DNA of 60,000 nt from Branchiostoma floridae (GCF_000003815.2 NC_049984.1:25805330-25865329); one strand, 5' to 3'. Positions 34,335 to 45,491 are shown, numbered from the stretch's first letter. A program made the numbers and translations. Notes: generated by a model from the letters alone, not told the origin.

Positions 34335-34689
34335 CTGTAAGAGTTCAACCGACACAAATGCAAAATAGCCCGTTCTAAAAGAAAGTTAAATAAGAACGCT
34401 TCTATGCTAATACAGTGAGGATAGCACAAAAAAATATGTCGCAATTTACACTTGTAAAGTGAAGTTTAAGAGGCAACGTTATTACTTTTGTTGACTGTGG
34501 TTCACAATGGTCTGTCATCTTCATGGCAAAATGAAATCCACAATCCACATGCAAGTAAATTCATGTAGAATATCATGCACATGGATTAGACTGTAACATC
34601 TCAAAGGAGTACACTATGTATAATGTTCAAATTTAAGTACATTGTTCCCGCCACCCTCCCCATCAGAACACTGTGTCTTTTCTGTTTTG

Positions 34690-35320
34690 TAGTTAATCAG
34701 AAATCAAATCACTTAATGTTGCCCTGATAATGTTATCTGGCAGATGCTTGAAGGATGGGCTGATGTAATATTTCTGCAGATCTTCGTTTCTTATTTTGTA
34801 TGCTTCCTTGGCCAAAGTTGGCACAAGGTGCATTGCACAGCATCTTTCCTGGAGTGAACTCCGTTTCCCGACAAGCCCTCTTCCGTGGCGGTTCCCCATC
34901 CTCCAACTCTGTCAGCCTTTGCTCTAGGTCCTGAATACGCTGGCCCTTCAGTGCAGCCAGCTCCCTGGCTGCTCTCAGCTCAAGCTGCAAATTTTGTGAC
35001 GATCCTTGCAGCTCGCGCACCTGCCTGTTAACTCTAACTATTGTTGCGGTGAGATCTCTATTCTCTAGTGACAAGTTAATAATGGTGGTCATGAGGATAT
35101 AAGGGTTTAGAATGCCTGGATACACAGCCATGGTGGAGTACACAACCTCACCCTGGTTATTTTCGATCTCCTGAATGTTTTCAGTTGTTTCTTTTACAGG
35201 CACTTCGATTGTTTTTGTTTTTTTTACCTTCTGTGTGTTCGTGCGTGTTAACTCGTGTATTTGTTTTACTCGTGTTGGTCGTGGATTGTGATTGTTCAGA
35301 CTTTCTTTTGCCCATGTATG
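34690..35320 (-). pseudogene. coiled-coil protein, last exon, minus strand
   Basis: An open stretch after 'ttatttcttacag' encodes about 190 residues: a basic start, then a leucine-heptad coiled coil (LSLENRDLTATIVRVNRQV, LQGSSQNLQLELRAARELAA, IQDLEQRLTELEDGE) and a basic PRKRACRE patch. After a one-base shift near 34860 the tail reads LAKEAYKIRNEDLQKYYISP and DNIIRATLSDLISD, followed by a stop. The upstream exons at 35527-35350 and 36373-36256 are its likely 5' neighbours. No family recognised; a nuclear DNA- or RNA-binding role is conceivable from the basic coiled coil but not shown. Confidence 0.5.
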
Positions 35321-35349
35321 TGATCTGTAAGAAATAAGGTGGAGCTTTG

Positions 35350-35527
35350 TTAACCGTGTTGTAGGATGTGAAAGGTATCTTGTGTAGTTAGTTTCCTTGG
35401 CAAAAGGAAGCGCAATTCATATTGTATAAGGGCCTTTAGGCAGTCTTCATCTGTAATATCTTGCCAAATGTCTTGGTGGCTATGTTTAGGATCTATGTTT
35501 TCCTTCTTTGGCCTGTTGCGTTGACGT
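35350..35527 (-). pseudogene. exon of the coiled-coil gene
   Basis: After the acceptor 'ttgtttcttatcag' the minus strand reads QRNRPKKENIDPKHS, IWQDITDEDCLKALIQYEL and RFLLPRKLTT, ending in a TAA. Its first base completes the split codon left by the upstream exon (36373-36256), so these two exons join in frame. A weak GTTAAC donor lies at the stop. Confidence 0.5.
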
Positions 35528-36255
35528 CTGATAAGAAACAATACATTCCATGTACTCAGTTGTATGTTATAATTAGTTGTGTGAAAAATGAGCAGTATAT
35601 TTATCATAGTGTTGTTGTGACAATGAATGAATGGATGGTGGTGATGACACATGGCAGTGACCCACTGAAGAGTCGATCAGCGGGTTCGTGGGTATTCAGC
35701 ACCAAGGACAGGTATGCTTAAATTACAAGTGGTCACTATATCAAATTGTATCTGTTGATTTGTGATTTAAGTAGGAGTGGGTCATATTGTTTCTTACCTT
35801 AACTTTGTGTTGTTACTTCCTCTTTACGATGTCGTCACTTTGGCGCTTTTTTCCTGGGAAAACAGGAGGAGATCAATAAGTTACATATGTTCAATAACGG
35901 TATTTATGCTAGTAATGCGTGCTGTCTTTTGTTATCGTACTTAATGTGTACATTATGTCTTTGTTAAGATAGCTTACACGGCACAGGAGATACATTATGA
36001 GGGGTTAACTACATCCAACTAGCACATTATATAAATAGTAATGCATTAACTTCTGTGTTTGTCAATTTAGATATATTCATTTGATGTTGTATGTACTTTT
36101 CTGAGGTGTCATATTGGTAGGTATCTTCTTGTTTGTATGTGGCCGTTATAGTCGTGTCACGTATTTTCGGTTCCGTTTCAACTGCGGACATGAGAGATGC
36201 GATTGGTTAATGACTACTTGATGCTGTAATACCCTGTGTTTGCTCATTATCTTAC

Positions 36256-36373
36256 CGCTGTCTGTTTCTGACAACCTGTGCGGACGCTTTTCGAAGTGTA
36301 TCATTGACTTGTTTTGCCAATGATTTGACATCGTTTCTGTTCCATGTCTTTGTGGTATTGGATGGCCCGTTTG
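36256..36373 (-). pseudogene. 5' exon of the coiled-coil gene
   Basis: Bounded by the acceptor 'cttcctcccag' and the donor GTAAGA. The frame that joins the next exon reads TKTWNRNDVKSLAKQVNDTL and RKASAQVVRNRQR. The other two frames are also fairly open, so the choice rests on the phase match. Confidence 0.45.
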
Positions 36374-36728
36374 CTGGGAGGAAGAGTAAGGGACAACAAA
36401 TGGGTAATGGAAATGAAAATGATAAATTTTATGTTGCATAATTGAGTCGGTTGTCATATTAAAATTACAAATTCATCAATAAAGATGACATGAAAATGAC
36501 GTATGAGATGGCACTAACCATGTTTTTTATCATTTACATTGAAATGGAACTGGCTGAACAGTGGCTGCCGTTCCTTGGTTGTCGCCATGAAGATGCTCTG
36601 TTTTCTGTTCGGTAGTGGAATGCCCATATGTTAATGCGAGACTTATGACCATTGCATTTAACTATATCGTTTAAAAAAGCATGGTCCGGTGTTGCAAATC
36701 CGCGTCTTTGTTGTGGTACTTTATTTTG

Positions 36729-36887
36729 TTAGCTCTTGTAAAATCCTGATCCATGTGTTCCAGTGGGGGACAGTGCCAGCCTGGTGGACAGGGATGTACC
36801 ATTGTTGCTGTCTCCCACCGCTACTGCCACACCTAACTGTTTGTGCTCCTCCATCAGCATCCTGAAATGGAGGGCCTTAAGCAGCAC
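36729..36887 (-). CDS. possible C-terminal exon of another gene
   Basis: After 'gtttcaacacag' the minus strand encodes VLLKALHFRMLMEEHKQLGV, VGDSNNGTSLSTRLALSP and GTHGSGFYKS, then TAA. It is open from acceptor to stop, but I could not find preceding exons with confidence. Weak frames at 37366-37819 might belong. Confidence 0.3.
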   Translation of the reverse strand: MLLKALHFRMLMEEHKQLGVAVAVGDSNNGTSLSTRLALSPTGTHGSGFYKS

Positions 36888-37888
36888 CTGTGTTGAAACT
36901 AAAGCTTTAGAGTTCACTAATAAAGATGCCAAGTTCTTGTGTATGATAGTAAGCCATCCCTCTTGAGTCACCACGCATTTACCATGAATACCCTCATGCT
37001 TATACTTTTGTTTCTTCAGCTATATTACTGTACAGAAAAAAAAATTCAGACTAAATGGGAAAACGTACTTTGTATATAACCTGTGGTTGGCCAAGATTCC
37101 CTGTCGTCGTCCTGTTCGCACATGTACTACGAAAGGGTTGTTATGTTGACCAAGCTGCATCCGTTCAAAATAAGCAGCCGCTAGCCTGAGTGTCTGGTGT
37201 ACAGTAGTATAGGGAGGCCAACATCTTCATGAAACCGCCAATCACGGAAGCATGCCACGCTTGGCGGAGTAACAGAAAATACACAAAAAAGCTTATATTA
37301 TTTAACCAACCGCTAGAAGACTCGTCGGCGGCAGTAACTGGAAATTGAAGCTCTTCCAGGTTTCTTCATAGGCCCAGCAGTTTCCTTTTATGATCATCGC
37401 TCTTTGTGCAATCGGGTTTGCACTGAGGGACTGCAGCGACATCCGCATTTGCTCGCTGTCCGAACATGGCTTCGTCTCTGAAGGAAAGTAGGCCTTGTAT
37501 CGTCGAGTATTGACTTCCTCTTACTGAATAAAACATTGACATATGCTTAAAAATCAATTTAACGGGGGAGGTGAAGGTTTCCAAGTCTAGTTGAGACACG
37601 GTTTTTTTTTTTTACATGTTTATGTCCACGTCTGTACAATGTAGCTTTCGGTGTCGCCGGTCGGTTCCAACCAAAGACACACACACACTGTAGCTGTTCA
37701 ACCAAGTTTGCACACCCGGTCACCCTCCTGCCACGTATGACTGCCAGTGGCAGCCAGTTCCTCCTCGTCTTGTTATCTTGGCGGGGACGCTGCAGGTGAA
37801 AAAGGAGCATTGAGGTCAAATACAGTTTGCTCGGCTGAAGGTAGAAGAAAATAATTAATAATTGAACTAGTGGAGGGACGACGAGTAT

Positions 37889-38195
37889 TTAAACAAAGCA
37901 TCGGAGAAAGGCAGTAACGGGCCACAGCGGAGAATTTGGAATAGCTAAACCCGGGACATGTAGAACATGTTCAGCACATTGGATGGTCTTGGACCAACGG
38001 ATACGAACAAGTATGTTGCGATACAGTGTGACGTCATGACATGTGAATTGTTTACATGAATCAAAACGAGCTCTAGAATGTTCGACTTGCGCTGAAACGT
38101 GAAGAAACAAAGTAGCAATAAAGCCCATATCGTGGCGTGGAAAGGGTCCGTAAGACTTAACTGTTCATGGATGCGAAGTAACAATTAAAGTTTAG
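37889..38195 (-). pseudogene. tyrosine recombinase fragment (Crypton/DIRS-like)
   Basis: The minus strand reads LLRIHEQLSLTDPFHATIWA and LLCFFTFQRKSN, where the Arg of the R-K-S-N box fits the first catalytic arginine of tyrosine recombinases. After a frameshift it reads ILVRIRWSKTIQCAEHVL and VPGLAIPNSPLWPVTAFLR, matching the IRWSKTIQ..P..CPV.A segment of element-encoded recombinases. The downstream HxxR and Tyr boxes are absent. Whether it came from a Crypton or a DIRS/Ngaro element cannot be settled from this piece. Confidence 0.65.
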
Positions 38196-38413
38196 CACTT
38201 TTAACTACCAGGGAGATTAACGTTTAAAGAGATGCGTTTGCGGAGACGCGTGACGTGTTAGTTGGGAAACACATTTGTACAAAATTGATCTATCTACTTT
38301 TGAACTATCAACAACCCTAGCACCTTCGTCTCATGTCGGCCGGGCGCGTTTCAAGTTTGCACGTACCGTACCGCCATGCCTCGCCCTACCACAGCCATGT
38401 AGAAATACAGCCA

Positions 38414-38479
38414 ACCCTTTGACCCCCATGCTACCTACATAGTGACGTCACTATGAAGGTAGCATGGGGGTCAAAGGGT
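38414..38479. repeat. 66-bp near-perfect palindrome centred on TGACGTCA
   Basis: Arms of 33 bp from ACCCTTTGACCCCCATGC to its mirror GCATGGGGGTCAAAGGGT match except for one base pair, with no spacer. The centre is the palindrome AGTGACGTCACT. It could extrude as a cruciform. Confidence 0.9.
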
Positions 38480-38621
38480 CATTGGGCCGTACTAACGTTA
38501 CATGCAAGAAAATTGGATCCTAACTGAAAGGCGAAGACACGAGAAAAAGGTTAGGAAAACATGATGTGGTCTTCCATTCCAATTTTAGTCACTTACATGC
38601 CAAACTAACATTCCCCAAACA

Positions 38622-38905
38622 CTAACTTAATGCAGCATTCGCCTGTTTGTCACTCGAGCCCACGTCTGGGATGCCTACATCCCTTCTCTGTGGACCGTTG
38701 ATCACAATAAACAGAAGAACGTCCAGACGTTGCACGGTGAGGCGGTTTCTGAGTTTTGTTCTCAGTCTGTTCTGCGTGGAAAACACACGCTCGCAATCTG
38801 CCGTATGCATGGGGATCAGGCGTGCTATTGTTGCCAAGGTCAAGATGTTTGGGAACAGTTCTGTCCGTAGACGCTCTCCAGTATCTCTCTCATTGCTCTG
38901 GGATC
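38622..38905 (-). pseudogene. hAT transposase, C-terminal dimerisation domain
   Basis: The minus strand encodes ERLRTELFPNILTLATIARL, IPMHTADCERVFSTQNRLRT and KLRNRLTVQRLDVL. This is the hallmark hATC dimerisation block (P-x2-A-x-CER-x-FS..K..RN.L). The rest of the transposase is missing upstream, where a TG repeat and the assembly gap follow. Probably a dead fragment, though ZBED-like domesticated proteins carry the same block. Confidence 0.75.
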
Positions 38906-38936
38906 ACAAGGTCTATCTGTTCACATTACGAGAGAA

Positions 38937-38959
38937 TGTGTGTGTGTGTGTGTGTGTGT
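38937..38959. repeat. TG dinucleotide microsatellite
   Basis: About eleven TG units in a row. Confidence 0.95.
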
Positions 38960-39335
38960 TAGTAAGCGTGTGTGATACACGTTCTGCTGTGCATGTTGGT
39001 GTTGGCCATGGCACTTCACAAAGTTGGAAGTGAAAGCCTCTGCCTTCAGGGTCTTCACTGTTGGTTTCTTTTGGCCTGTATTGTCGTGCTGGACTACACA
39101 TCTGTAGTTTATGCTACTTGACCTTGTAGTATTTCCGGATTGATATGCGCCAACACTGTGTACACTCCTGCATGGATGAAATAATGAAAGTCTTTGTGTG
39201 GTCGTGTATGCATTGATCAACAACATTCTGTACATTCATTCATTTCACGTGCTAAGGATGAGGTAAAAAATGATATTGTCTTACAATTGGTGTATTGTAT
39301 CATGGCTTTAATTACGCTACATCTGTTATTGACTG

Positions 39336-39435
39336 NNNNNNNNNNNNNNNNNNNNNNNNNNNNNNNNNNNNNNNNNNNNNNNNNNNNNNNNNNNNNNNNN
39401 NNNNNNNNNNNNNNNNNNNNNNNNNNNNNNNNNNN
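39336..39435. other. assembly gap (100 N)
   Basis: Exactly 100 N, a conventional placeholder for a gap of unknown size. Frames crossing it are meaningless. Confidence 0.99.
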
Positions 39436-40004
39436 TTCCGTGTTAGCATCCACATTTGGAGTTGTCACACGAACGATAACCTTATCACTATTGATATTAG
39501 ATATCTCTAAAGGGTTCTTTAGAGAAAAGTTTTACTAACTTTACGTTGTCGACACCTAGCAAACATCTGCCAACCATATTGGATGCGTCGTCTGACGCCT
39601 TGGTCTCTTGAGCCCCCTTTTTTTACTGTGATGCCTGTGAAAAAAATAGTTGTTGCAATATAATTACACCGGTTTTCGTTACCAAAAACGTAACTTAGCT
39701 AAAATGTTGTGTGGACAAAATCAAATTTTTTTCATGGCTCCGGAATCCTACTTGAAAACTGTACAGTCTTTGGAATCAGTGTCCTACTACCAAATTTCAG
39801 ACACCATTCGAAACAGAAGTAGTTTCTTTGTAGAAGGGCATATAGTCATTTCTGCTTACTATTGGCTGGTTGGCTAATTGCAATCGTGCAATTAATCATC
39901 AATATGATAACAGTCATATTCCATGATCATAATCTATCAGTAGTCAACTGTTTCATGTTTCTGTCTCTGCGCAATCACCAGTTTCTGCTGTGTAACACAG
40001 ATAA

Positions 40005-40380
40005 GGAACGTGTCATTGTCATGTTCTGGTTATGATCAAGCATGGAATAAATGCAGCCAATCTAGCATTGAAAAACAATGTCCTTGCTTACTTTTGGGGA
40101 GAGTCCCCTTTTCCTCAGTGGCCGTCTTTGCGAACTCCCCAGTTTTTGCTGCTCGCTTTGCACCTTCTGTGATGTTTTCGGATGTAACAGAAGAAAGGAA
40201 CGTGTCATTGTCATGTTCTGGTTCTTTGATCAAGCATGGATTAAAATGCCGTCAATCTAGCATTGAAAAACAATGTCCTTGCTTACTTTTGGTGAGAGTC
40301 CCTTTCTCCGCATCAGTGTCCGTCTTAGAGAACTTTGCAGTTTCTGTCTCTGCTACCTTGTCACCTTCTGTGATGTTTTC
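40005..40380 (-). repeat. ~187-bp tandem duplication with open frame
   Basis: Two copies joined near 40192, with part of a third at 39955-40004, share 'gaacgtgtcattgtcatgtt' and 'tctagcattgaaaaacaatg'. In the minus strand each copy encodes the same ~62-residue pattern: ENITEG, lysine- and threonine-rich stretch, KGTL(T/P)KSKQGHCFSMLD, EPEHDNDTFLSS. One copy has an in-frame TGA after SMLD. It lies directly downstream of the CACTA fragment. Confidence 0.7.
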
Positions 40381-40671
40381 AAGGTGAAACACAAGATTTG
40401 ACCTTCTTCTGAAGTCCCAACACTTGTGAAATATATAACTGTGAATTTGAAAATGCTTGATATCTCCACCCGTTGTTAAACTCCTTACCCTGATCAGAAT
40501 TAGAATTGCACCCGCAGCCCCATTCCGATAGATTATCTTTAAGATGTAGGCAGCACCTTGCCATAGTATACAGGGTATTCTACGATCAGGACTATGTACT
40601 ACTAAGCAATAATAATAATAGTAATAATTTAAATCATACATAGCAAGAGTGCACAGAGCTATCATGTATTA

Positions 40672-41165
40672 CCATGAGTGCTTCGGCAGCAGATTTCGTT
40701 GGATGACTTCGGTTTGTCGTCTTTCTCAGGAAGTACTGCATAAACTTTTCGAAGGGGAACATCCAGTATGCTGTCACTGGCCCATACTCTGATGATGTTC
40801 GGCATGTGGTGCGGAAGATGAAACATCAATGTCTACAAAAATATCATTGATTAATTGAAACATTTAGTTAAACTTAGAGGCTAACAAAATCAAAATACCC
40901 AACAAATTTTACTAGCATACTGTCAATTTTCGCTCGGGGGATATGCAGTGTGGTTTCTATATATCAGGATTTCAAAACAATAATTTTAATCAGGGAAACA
41001 TTGTCTTCTATTCTATGAGCTCTCATATAGTATCGAAATGTTTACAGGAAAATGTTAATTCCATGCCATTCATAGCCAGTGGGAAGTCCCTTTCCAGAAG
41101 ACTGAATGTAACATGGACATCCAACTCCAGCTCTGCCAGTTTTTCATGTCCTGGGCATGGGCCCC
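40672..41165 (-). pseudogene. CACTA (EnSpm) transposon protein, DUF4218 region
   Basis: Two minus-strand pieces. 41165-41040 reads HEKLAELELDVHVTFSLLER and DFPLAMNGMELTFSC. 40830-40680 reads EYGPVTAYWMFPFEKFMQYF and LRKTTNRSHPTKSAAEAL. The GPV-x3-W-M-x-PFE-x-F signature is diagnostic of the DUF4218 domain that follows the transposase core in CACTA elements. The gap between the pieces looks intronic. The transposase itself is absent here; N-terminal CACTA modules lie 9 kb away at 49936-50700. Confidence 0.65.
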
Positions 41166-41295
41166 TAGGTCCTTCAGCATATCACAGCTTCAACTGGGTG
41201 TCCCTTTAGGCAATTGGAAGCATTCTCCTCATTGCAAACTTCATCAGGTCACCAGAGACGAACTGTGAGACAACGAGAGAGTAGGAATATCAGTT

Positions 41296-42070
41296 TTATG
41301 GAAACAGTATTTTCTCACATTCATGATAACGATCTGAACGATGCAATCTACAATAAGAAATTGAAAAACAATGATGGTGTTTTGCAAGGCCTATTGTTGT
41401 ATGTATGGGGCCCTCCATCTTAGTAATGAATGCCGTCTTGCCATGTGCCCTGTCTGAAGCATCTGTGCACACCCCATGCAGGTTCAGAGTCACCCTGCAG
41501 CTGAAAGGGAAACTTGCATCCTTAAATTTCCTTTCAGTTTTTAAACCTTCAGCCCAGCTATGATTTTGAACGGGTCCTCCATCTTCAGCTTCTGTACTAG
41601 TTGCTCGTGAGGAGCAGGGTGCTGTCTGGTTGGAGCAGTAGGCTGCAGAATAGAGGTCTGGCTGGTTGGAGAAGTACTTGCTATGGAGTTCATTGTAGAA
41701 CCTTCTTTCATATACAACAATCATGTTCACCAGCATGACCTTAAGGGCATGTTTTGTCATCTTCTGTGTTATACAAAGACTTGTAGACATCTGAATTCCA
41801 ATCAGGTTCCACTGGGTCATCTTTGACTTGGAAGATCGGTGGGACATTACTGTTGATGAGGGGGTCGTATTCTCACTCCACTCTTTAAAACGTTTTACTG
41901 CTTGCTGCAATTGTTTCGGCACGTCAAGGATGTGGACACTGATTTCCAGCATTGGCCTGAAGTATGGTTCTGTAACATTGACATACAGAAGTCCTAGGGC
42001 TCTACAGGCTGACAAGGTTGGAGGTGAGGTGATGTCGGCCAGCACACGGCCGAGTGGATGGCATCGGCAC
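41296..42070 (-). pseudogene. uncharacterised expanded-family protein, C-terminal part
   Basis: An open frame of about 250 codons reads TLSACRALGLLYVNVTEPYF, ISVHILDVPKQLQQAVKRF, EWSENTTPS, then ALKVMLVNMIVVYERRFYN. The same protein type, upstream portion, is seen at 51151-51860, where the sequence stops at LLAGRRA, the point where this one begins with LSACRALGL. I know it as an abundant uncharacterised family without assigned function. The second half of the frame is low in recognisable signal. Confidence 0.5.
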
Positions 42071-42244
42071 TTTTCTTCGATCTTTTAAAACACTCTATCT
42101 CGTATGCCTTGCTGTGCAAGGGACATATTAGTGGGTAAGATGTGGAGTACGGTTCGCCTTTGTACTTTACATCTATCTATTGAAAAAAATATCAAAGAAT
42201 GTATAGCCGCTAGAAATCCGTCCAATGATTGTAAAAAAATATTC

Positions 42245-42595
42245 TCATACCATACTATGCAATCAATTAGTTTGAGTAGTTAAGCCTTAGATACGCGAAA
42301 TATTTCTTGTAGTAGGTGTCGTATGACGTACAAATACCGTCATAATTATTCAATGTATAGGCCCTACCCATCCTTGACAATGGGGCCTTATTTTCAAGTG
42401 CGAAGATAAACCGCTTCTCCACCGGCTTTGAGGAGATTTTGACGATGCTGTCTGTAGTAAAACAAACCTCGCCCAGATACCACCCTTCGTTGTATGCTAC
42501 CGCAACAAAATCACCAATGTTAAACGACAGAGGCACCGAGGTCTCTCCCAGGCCTCCTCCGTTCCCGAACTACCGTTCGGTGTCTGCTAGTCCCC
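42245..42595 (-). repeat. repeated module encoding an SH3/Tudor-like domain, copy 1
   Basis: The minus strand (42536-42267) encodes SFNIGDFVAVAYNEGWYLGE, VKISSKPVEKRFIFALENK and YDTYYKKYFAY. The GDFVAVAYNEGWYLGEV start resembles the small beta-barrel modules often attached to transposon proteins. DNA identity to 55025-55372 is high and extends outside the frame on both sides, from 'actatgcaatcaa' to 'ttcccgaact', so it is a dispersed repeat, not a two-gene family. Confidence 0.75.
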
Positions 42596-42624
42596 TCCAT
42601 TCTCCAAGGATATCATTAACAATA

Positions 42625-42909
42625 TTAGAAAAACATTAAATACACTTGTTTGCCATCATCATCCAGAACAAATTTGACAATCATCTCCTCCTTTGATTTG
42701 CTACGCAGCTGCTTCATTTTGAAATAGTCACAGTTCAATACCTTTCCTTCATTCATTTGAATTTTCCTTCGACACGAATTACACTTGTAAAAACGGCTGA
42801 CTACCTGCGTTCCCACAATCAAACCATTTGCAGTTATGCTATCAATTTCCTGAGGGTTATCTCCAATATTCAGAGGAGCAATCTCTTCAATTACACTTTC
42901 CTCAATCAA
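42625..42909 (-). pseudogene. possible RPA1-like OB-fold/zinc-ribbon fragment
   Basis: The minus strand encodes ITANGLIVGTQVVSRFYKCN, SCRRKIQMNEGKVLNCDYF and MKQLRSKSKEEMIVKFVLDD. The order C-x2-C..N-C-x3-M/Q..K..A/K-F matches the zinc-ribbon-bearing OB fold of RPA1-like proteins, though the fourth Cys is Phe. Such domains also occur in Helitrons and other mobile elements. The neighbouring module at 42245 may be from the same gene. Confidence 0.4.
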
Positions 42910-43037
42910 GTTCCAATGAATCTTTTATCCGTAAACACTTGCACTCGAGCATTTAACGTATAACTCCTCTATCAGGTATTGGTAGTCCACTAACTCTTAA
43001 GCTCTATATAGCTCGTTCTCTAGCATGATCAACATTG

Positions 43038-43253
43038 TCACTTGTAACGTTTCAATCCACAGCTGCCAGCTAGCAATTTTGGTGGCTTTTTCTTACTCAA
43101 CGGCATAGGATTGGTAGGGTCGAACACATCAGCAACATTCTGCCCCCCTCTGGTTCCGGGTCGTCCGATCGCAACAGGGTATCTAATGGGATGTTCTGGT
43201 GAGCCCAAATCTTCTAATTTGGCACCTGTACCGTTCACTAACTTCTGATTGGT
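43038..43253 (-). CDS. short basic exon-like frame
   Basis: Following 'aatcag' the minus strand reads LEDLGSPEHPIRYPVAIGRP, GGQNVADVFDPTNPMPLSKK and KPPKLLAG, then a stop. It is open from the acceptor-like site to the stop and has a protein-like composition, but I recognise nothing. Confidence 0.25.
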   Translation of the reverse strand, partial: TNQKLVNGTGAKLEDLGSPEHPIRYPVAIGRPGTRGGQNVADVFDPTNPMPLSKKKPPKLLAGSCGLKRYK

Positions 43254-43649
43254 CCGCGGCGCTTGGCTATATGATAATTTATTATGTGGGCAAAACTACA
43301 AGGTTTACTGATTACTTATACCTTGAAACCAGCAAGCAACGGAGTTTATTATTGCGACCTAGCTGACGGGGAAAAGAAATTATAGACCATATTTACACCC
43401 AAAACAGCGTTTATTGGAAATCGGTGTCGTTACAAAGACACGGAATGTTTCTTTTCATACATGCAAGGAAAACACCGTTTATCTAATATCTGAACGGGTG
43501 TGAAAACGTCAGAAAAACGCAAATGCAGTCCATTGCCGTTCCGTCTTATTCATTATACGGCCACAGAAATCGCTGATTTGTCTGTTAGGGGGAACGCCTC
43601 TACCCACCACTTCGTATAGTAGTCAGTGGCAGTGAAGAATCTGATGTAT

Positions 43650-44475
43650 TTATTCTTTCTTGGTGTCTCTGGCAACTAGGTCGTCGTCGACGAATTTCCA
43701 TCGCCTGGAGACTGAGTTTTCGGCAGCACTATTAATCAGAGCAAGAAAGATAATCGGGCCAAGTACCGTCCCTTGTGGGAGGCCACATGTTGTACTCCTC
43801 CAGTCTGAGAAGGTGTTCTTATAACGCACCCTCTGACTTCTATTCGTCAAGCAACCGATGAGCCAGGAGGCTAGTGACGGACGCAGTCCTAGGTTAAGGA
43901 TACTCGACATAGCGATTGTATGGTTGACCCTGTCAAACGCTTTGCTGAAGTCCGTGATCACTAATGTCCTTATTGACCCAGGTTGATCCGATGTCTTGAC
44001 AAGGTTGTGGACTATATCAACAAGACAGTGGGTAGTTGACTTCCCCTTCATGCAACCAAACTGGCAATGATCAATGTTGGGGCTAATGTCTTTGAATATC
44101 CATGCGCAAATGATGCGCTCTACCACTTTGACTAGAATTGCTGTTAGGGACACTGGCCGAAATTCGTTTATGTTTGGAGGGCGTGATTTCGGATGTGGTA
44201 CAATGTTGGCTTGCCGCCATTGTGTTGGTACATATCCTTCCATCAGTGACGCATTGGAGATGTATGTCATTGGCGAACTTAACTCGTAGGCGAATTCTTT
44301 GATAATTGTAGTGGGTAGATCATCAGGACCCGTCAATTCATCATACAGTACCCATAGGGGCATCGCTGGTAGGAAGGTAGGTAGTTGTTCAAAGTCTAAT
44401 GGTGGAAGTGAACTTGTTACCTGGGAAAGTACTTCATTAATTGCAGCAGCCGTGGTCTTGGCATTTTCGGGGTGA
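43650..44475 (-). pseudogene. non-LTR reverse transcriptase fragment (FVDDD type)
   Basis: The minus strand frame reads SLPPLDFEQLPTFLPAMPLW, LTGPDDLPTTIIKEFAYE, NEFRPVSLTAILVKVVERII, then TLVITDFSKAFDRVNH, CGLPQGTVLGPIIFLALI and RRWKFVDDDL, where the catalytic box is FVDD. The frame ends right after the box. This xVDDxT-like group differs from the FADD-type LINE at 22990. Upstream of 44475 the endonuclease is not recognisable. Confidence 0.85.
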
Positions 44476-44479
44476 AGAC

Positions 44480-45235
44480 CACGACAGCGCGCCAGAAAGT
44501 GAGGGGATACAGTAAAGAGGGTTGTATAGAAAATAACAAGACAATAACAATAACGACAGAATTTAAAGTCTCCTCAGGGCCATCTGTATGGGCCCCTCTG
44601 ACACTTTTGTAATACAAAAAGGAACCGTAATCATTGAAGTGTTAAACCGTCTTTTTCAAACAAGTTTGCACCGTGTCGGGCCACAAATTGGCTGCCACCA
44701 GTGAATGCCATTTGTTTACGTGTTGGCGGACTGGATCGTTCTACGTTGCAATATTCTCGAACTCGTTGAAAATATCACATATCTAATTTGTGTTTTACAT
44801 TGTTTTCATGTATTTACAAACCAATGAAGTCGTGTTCATGTTTTTAACGTGTTATACGACTATTTGTATCAACTGTCTCGTATGTGGTATGCAGGTATGT
44901 GACATATCTATCGCGTCAACAGGCAAAAGAACAGTTGTTACACCACTAATCTTGGTTCTTTATTTTTCATTTCCTGTACAGAAGCTCGTCAGATGAGGCG
45001 AACATCAATCAACGCAATGTACTGGTGCAGACCGTATCAACAAATGGACACCTCCGATAGAGAAGTGTCATACTCATACAAAGTCAATATCTTTCTGAAA
45101 CGAAGTCAGCACAGCTTGCAACATCTGATCATAAAAGAAGGTTCCCAAAACAATATTTAACTACTTTACAATCGAACGTTACCATTGGTGGCAGATCAAA
45201 ACGTGGCACATCACTGATGACATCGATGTTTAGCT
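44480..45235. other. no gene seen
   Basis: No recognisable coding signal on either strand. Confidence 0.4.
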
Positions 45236-45240
45236 ATTGT

Positions 45241-45391
45241 GGCAGAACATCCAACTTACTCAGGGTTTGTTAGCTAGGTCTACCGTTACAGCTGTCCAGC
45301 CTCTTGGAAACCCAGACTTCGGGGACTGTGCCTCTGGCTCAGTGGGGGCTGGTTCAGCTTAGTTAGATGGATGTGTTGGATGTTTCGACAA
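45241..45391 (+). repeat. 150-bp dispersed repeat, copy 2
   Basis: Matches 21754-21906 in the same orientation, including 'ctcttggaaacccagacttc'. The short frame seen in the other copy is interrupted here. Confidence 0.7.
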
Positions 45392-45491
45392 TTGAAAGCT
45401 CACTATAGTACAGAATGTTATAAATTACAGCATTGAAGATTTTATCTAACGCCAAGTACACTGCTGTCATCTGAACAATAGAAGCGGTTAA

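Noticed and set aside
39194-39538. Frames across the N run
   Set aside because: They span an assembly gap and are artefacts.
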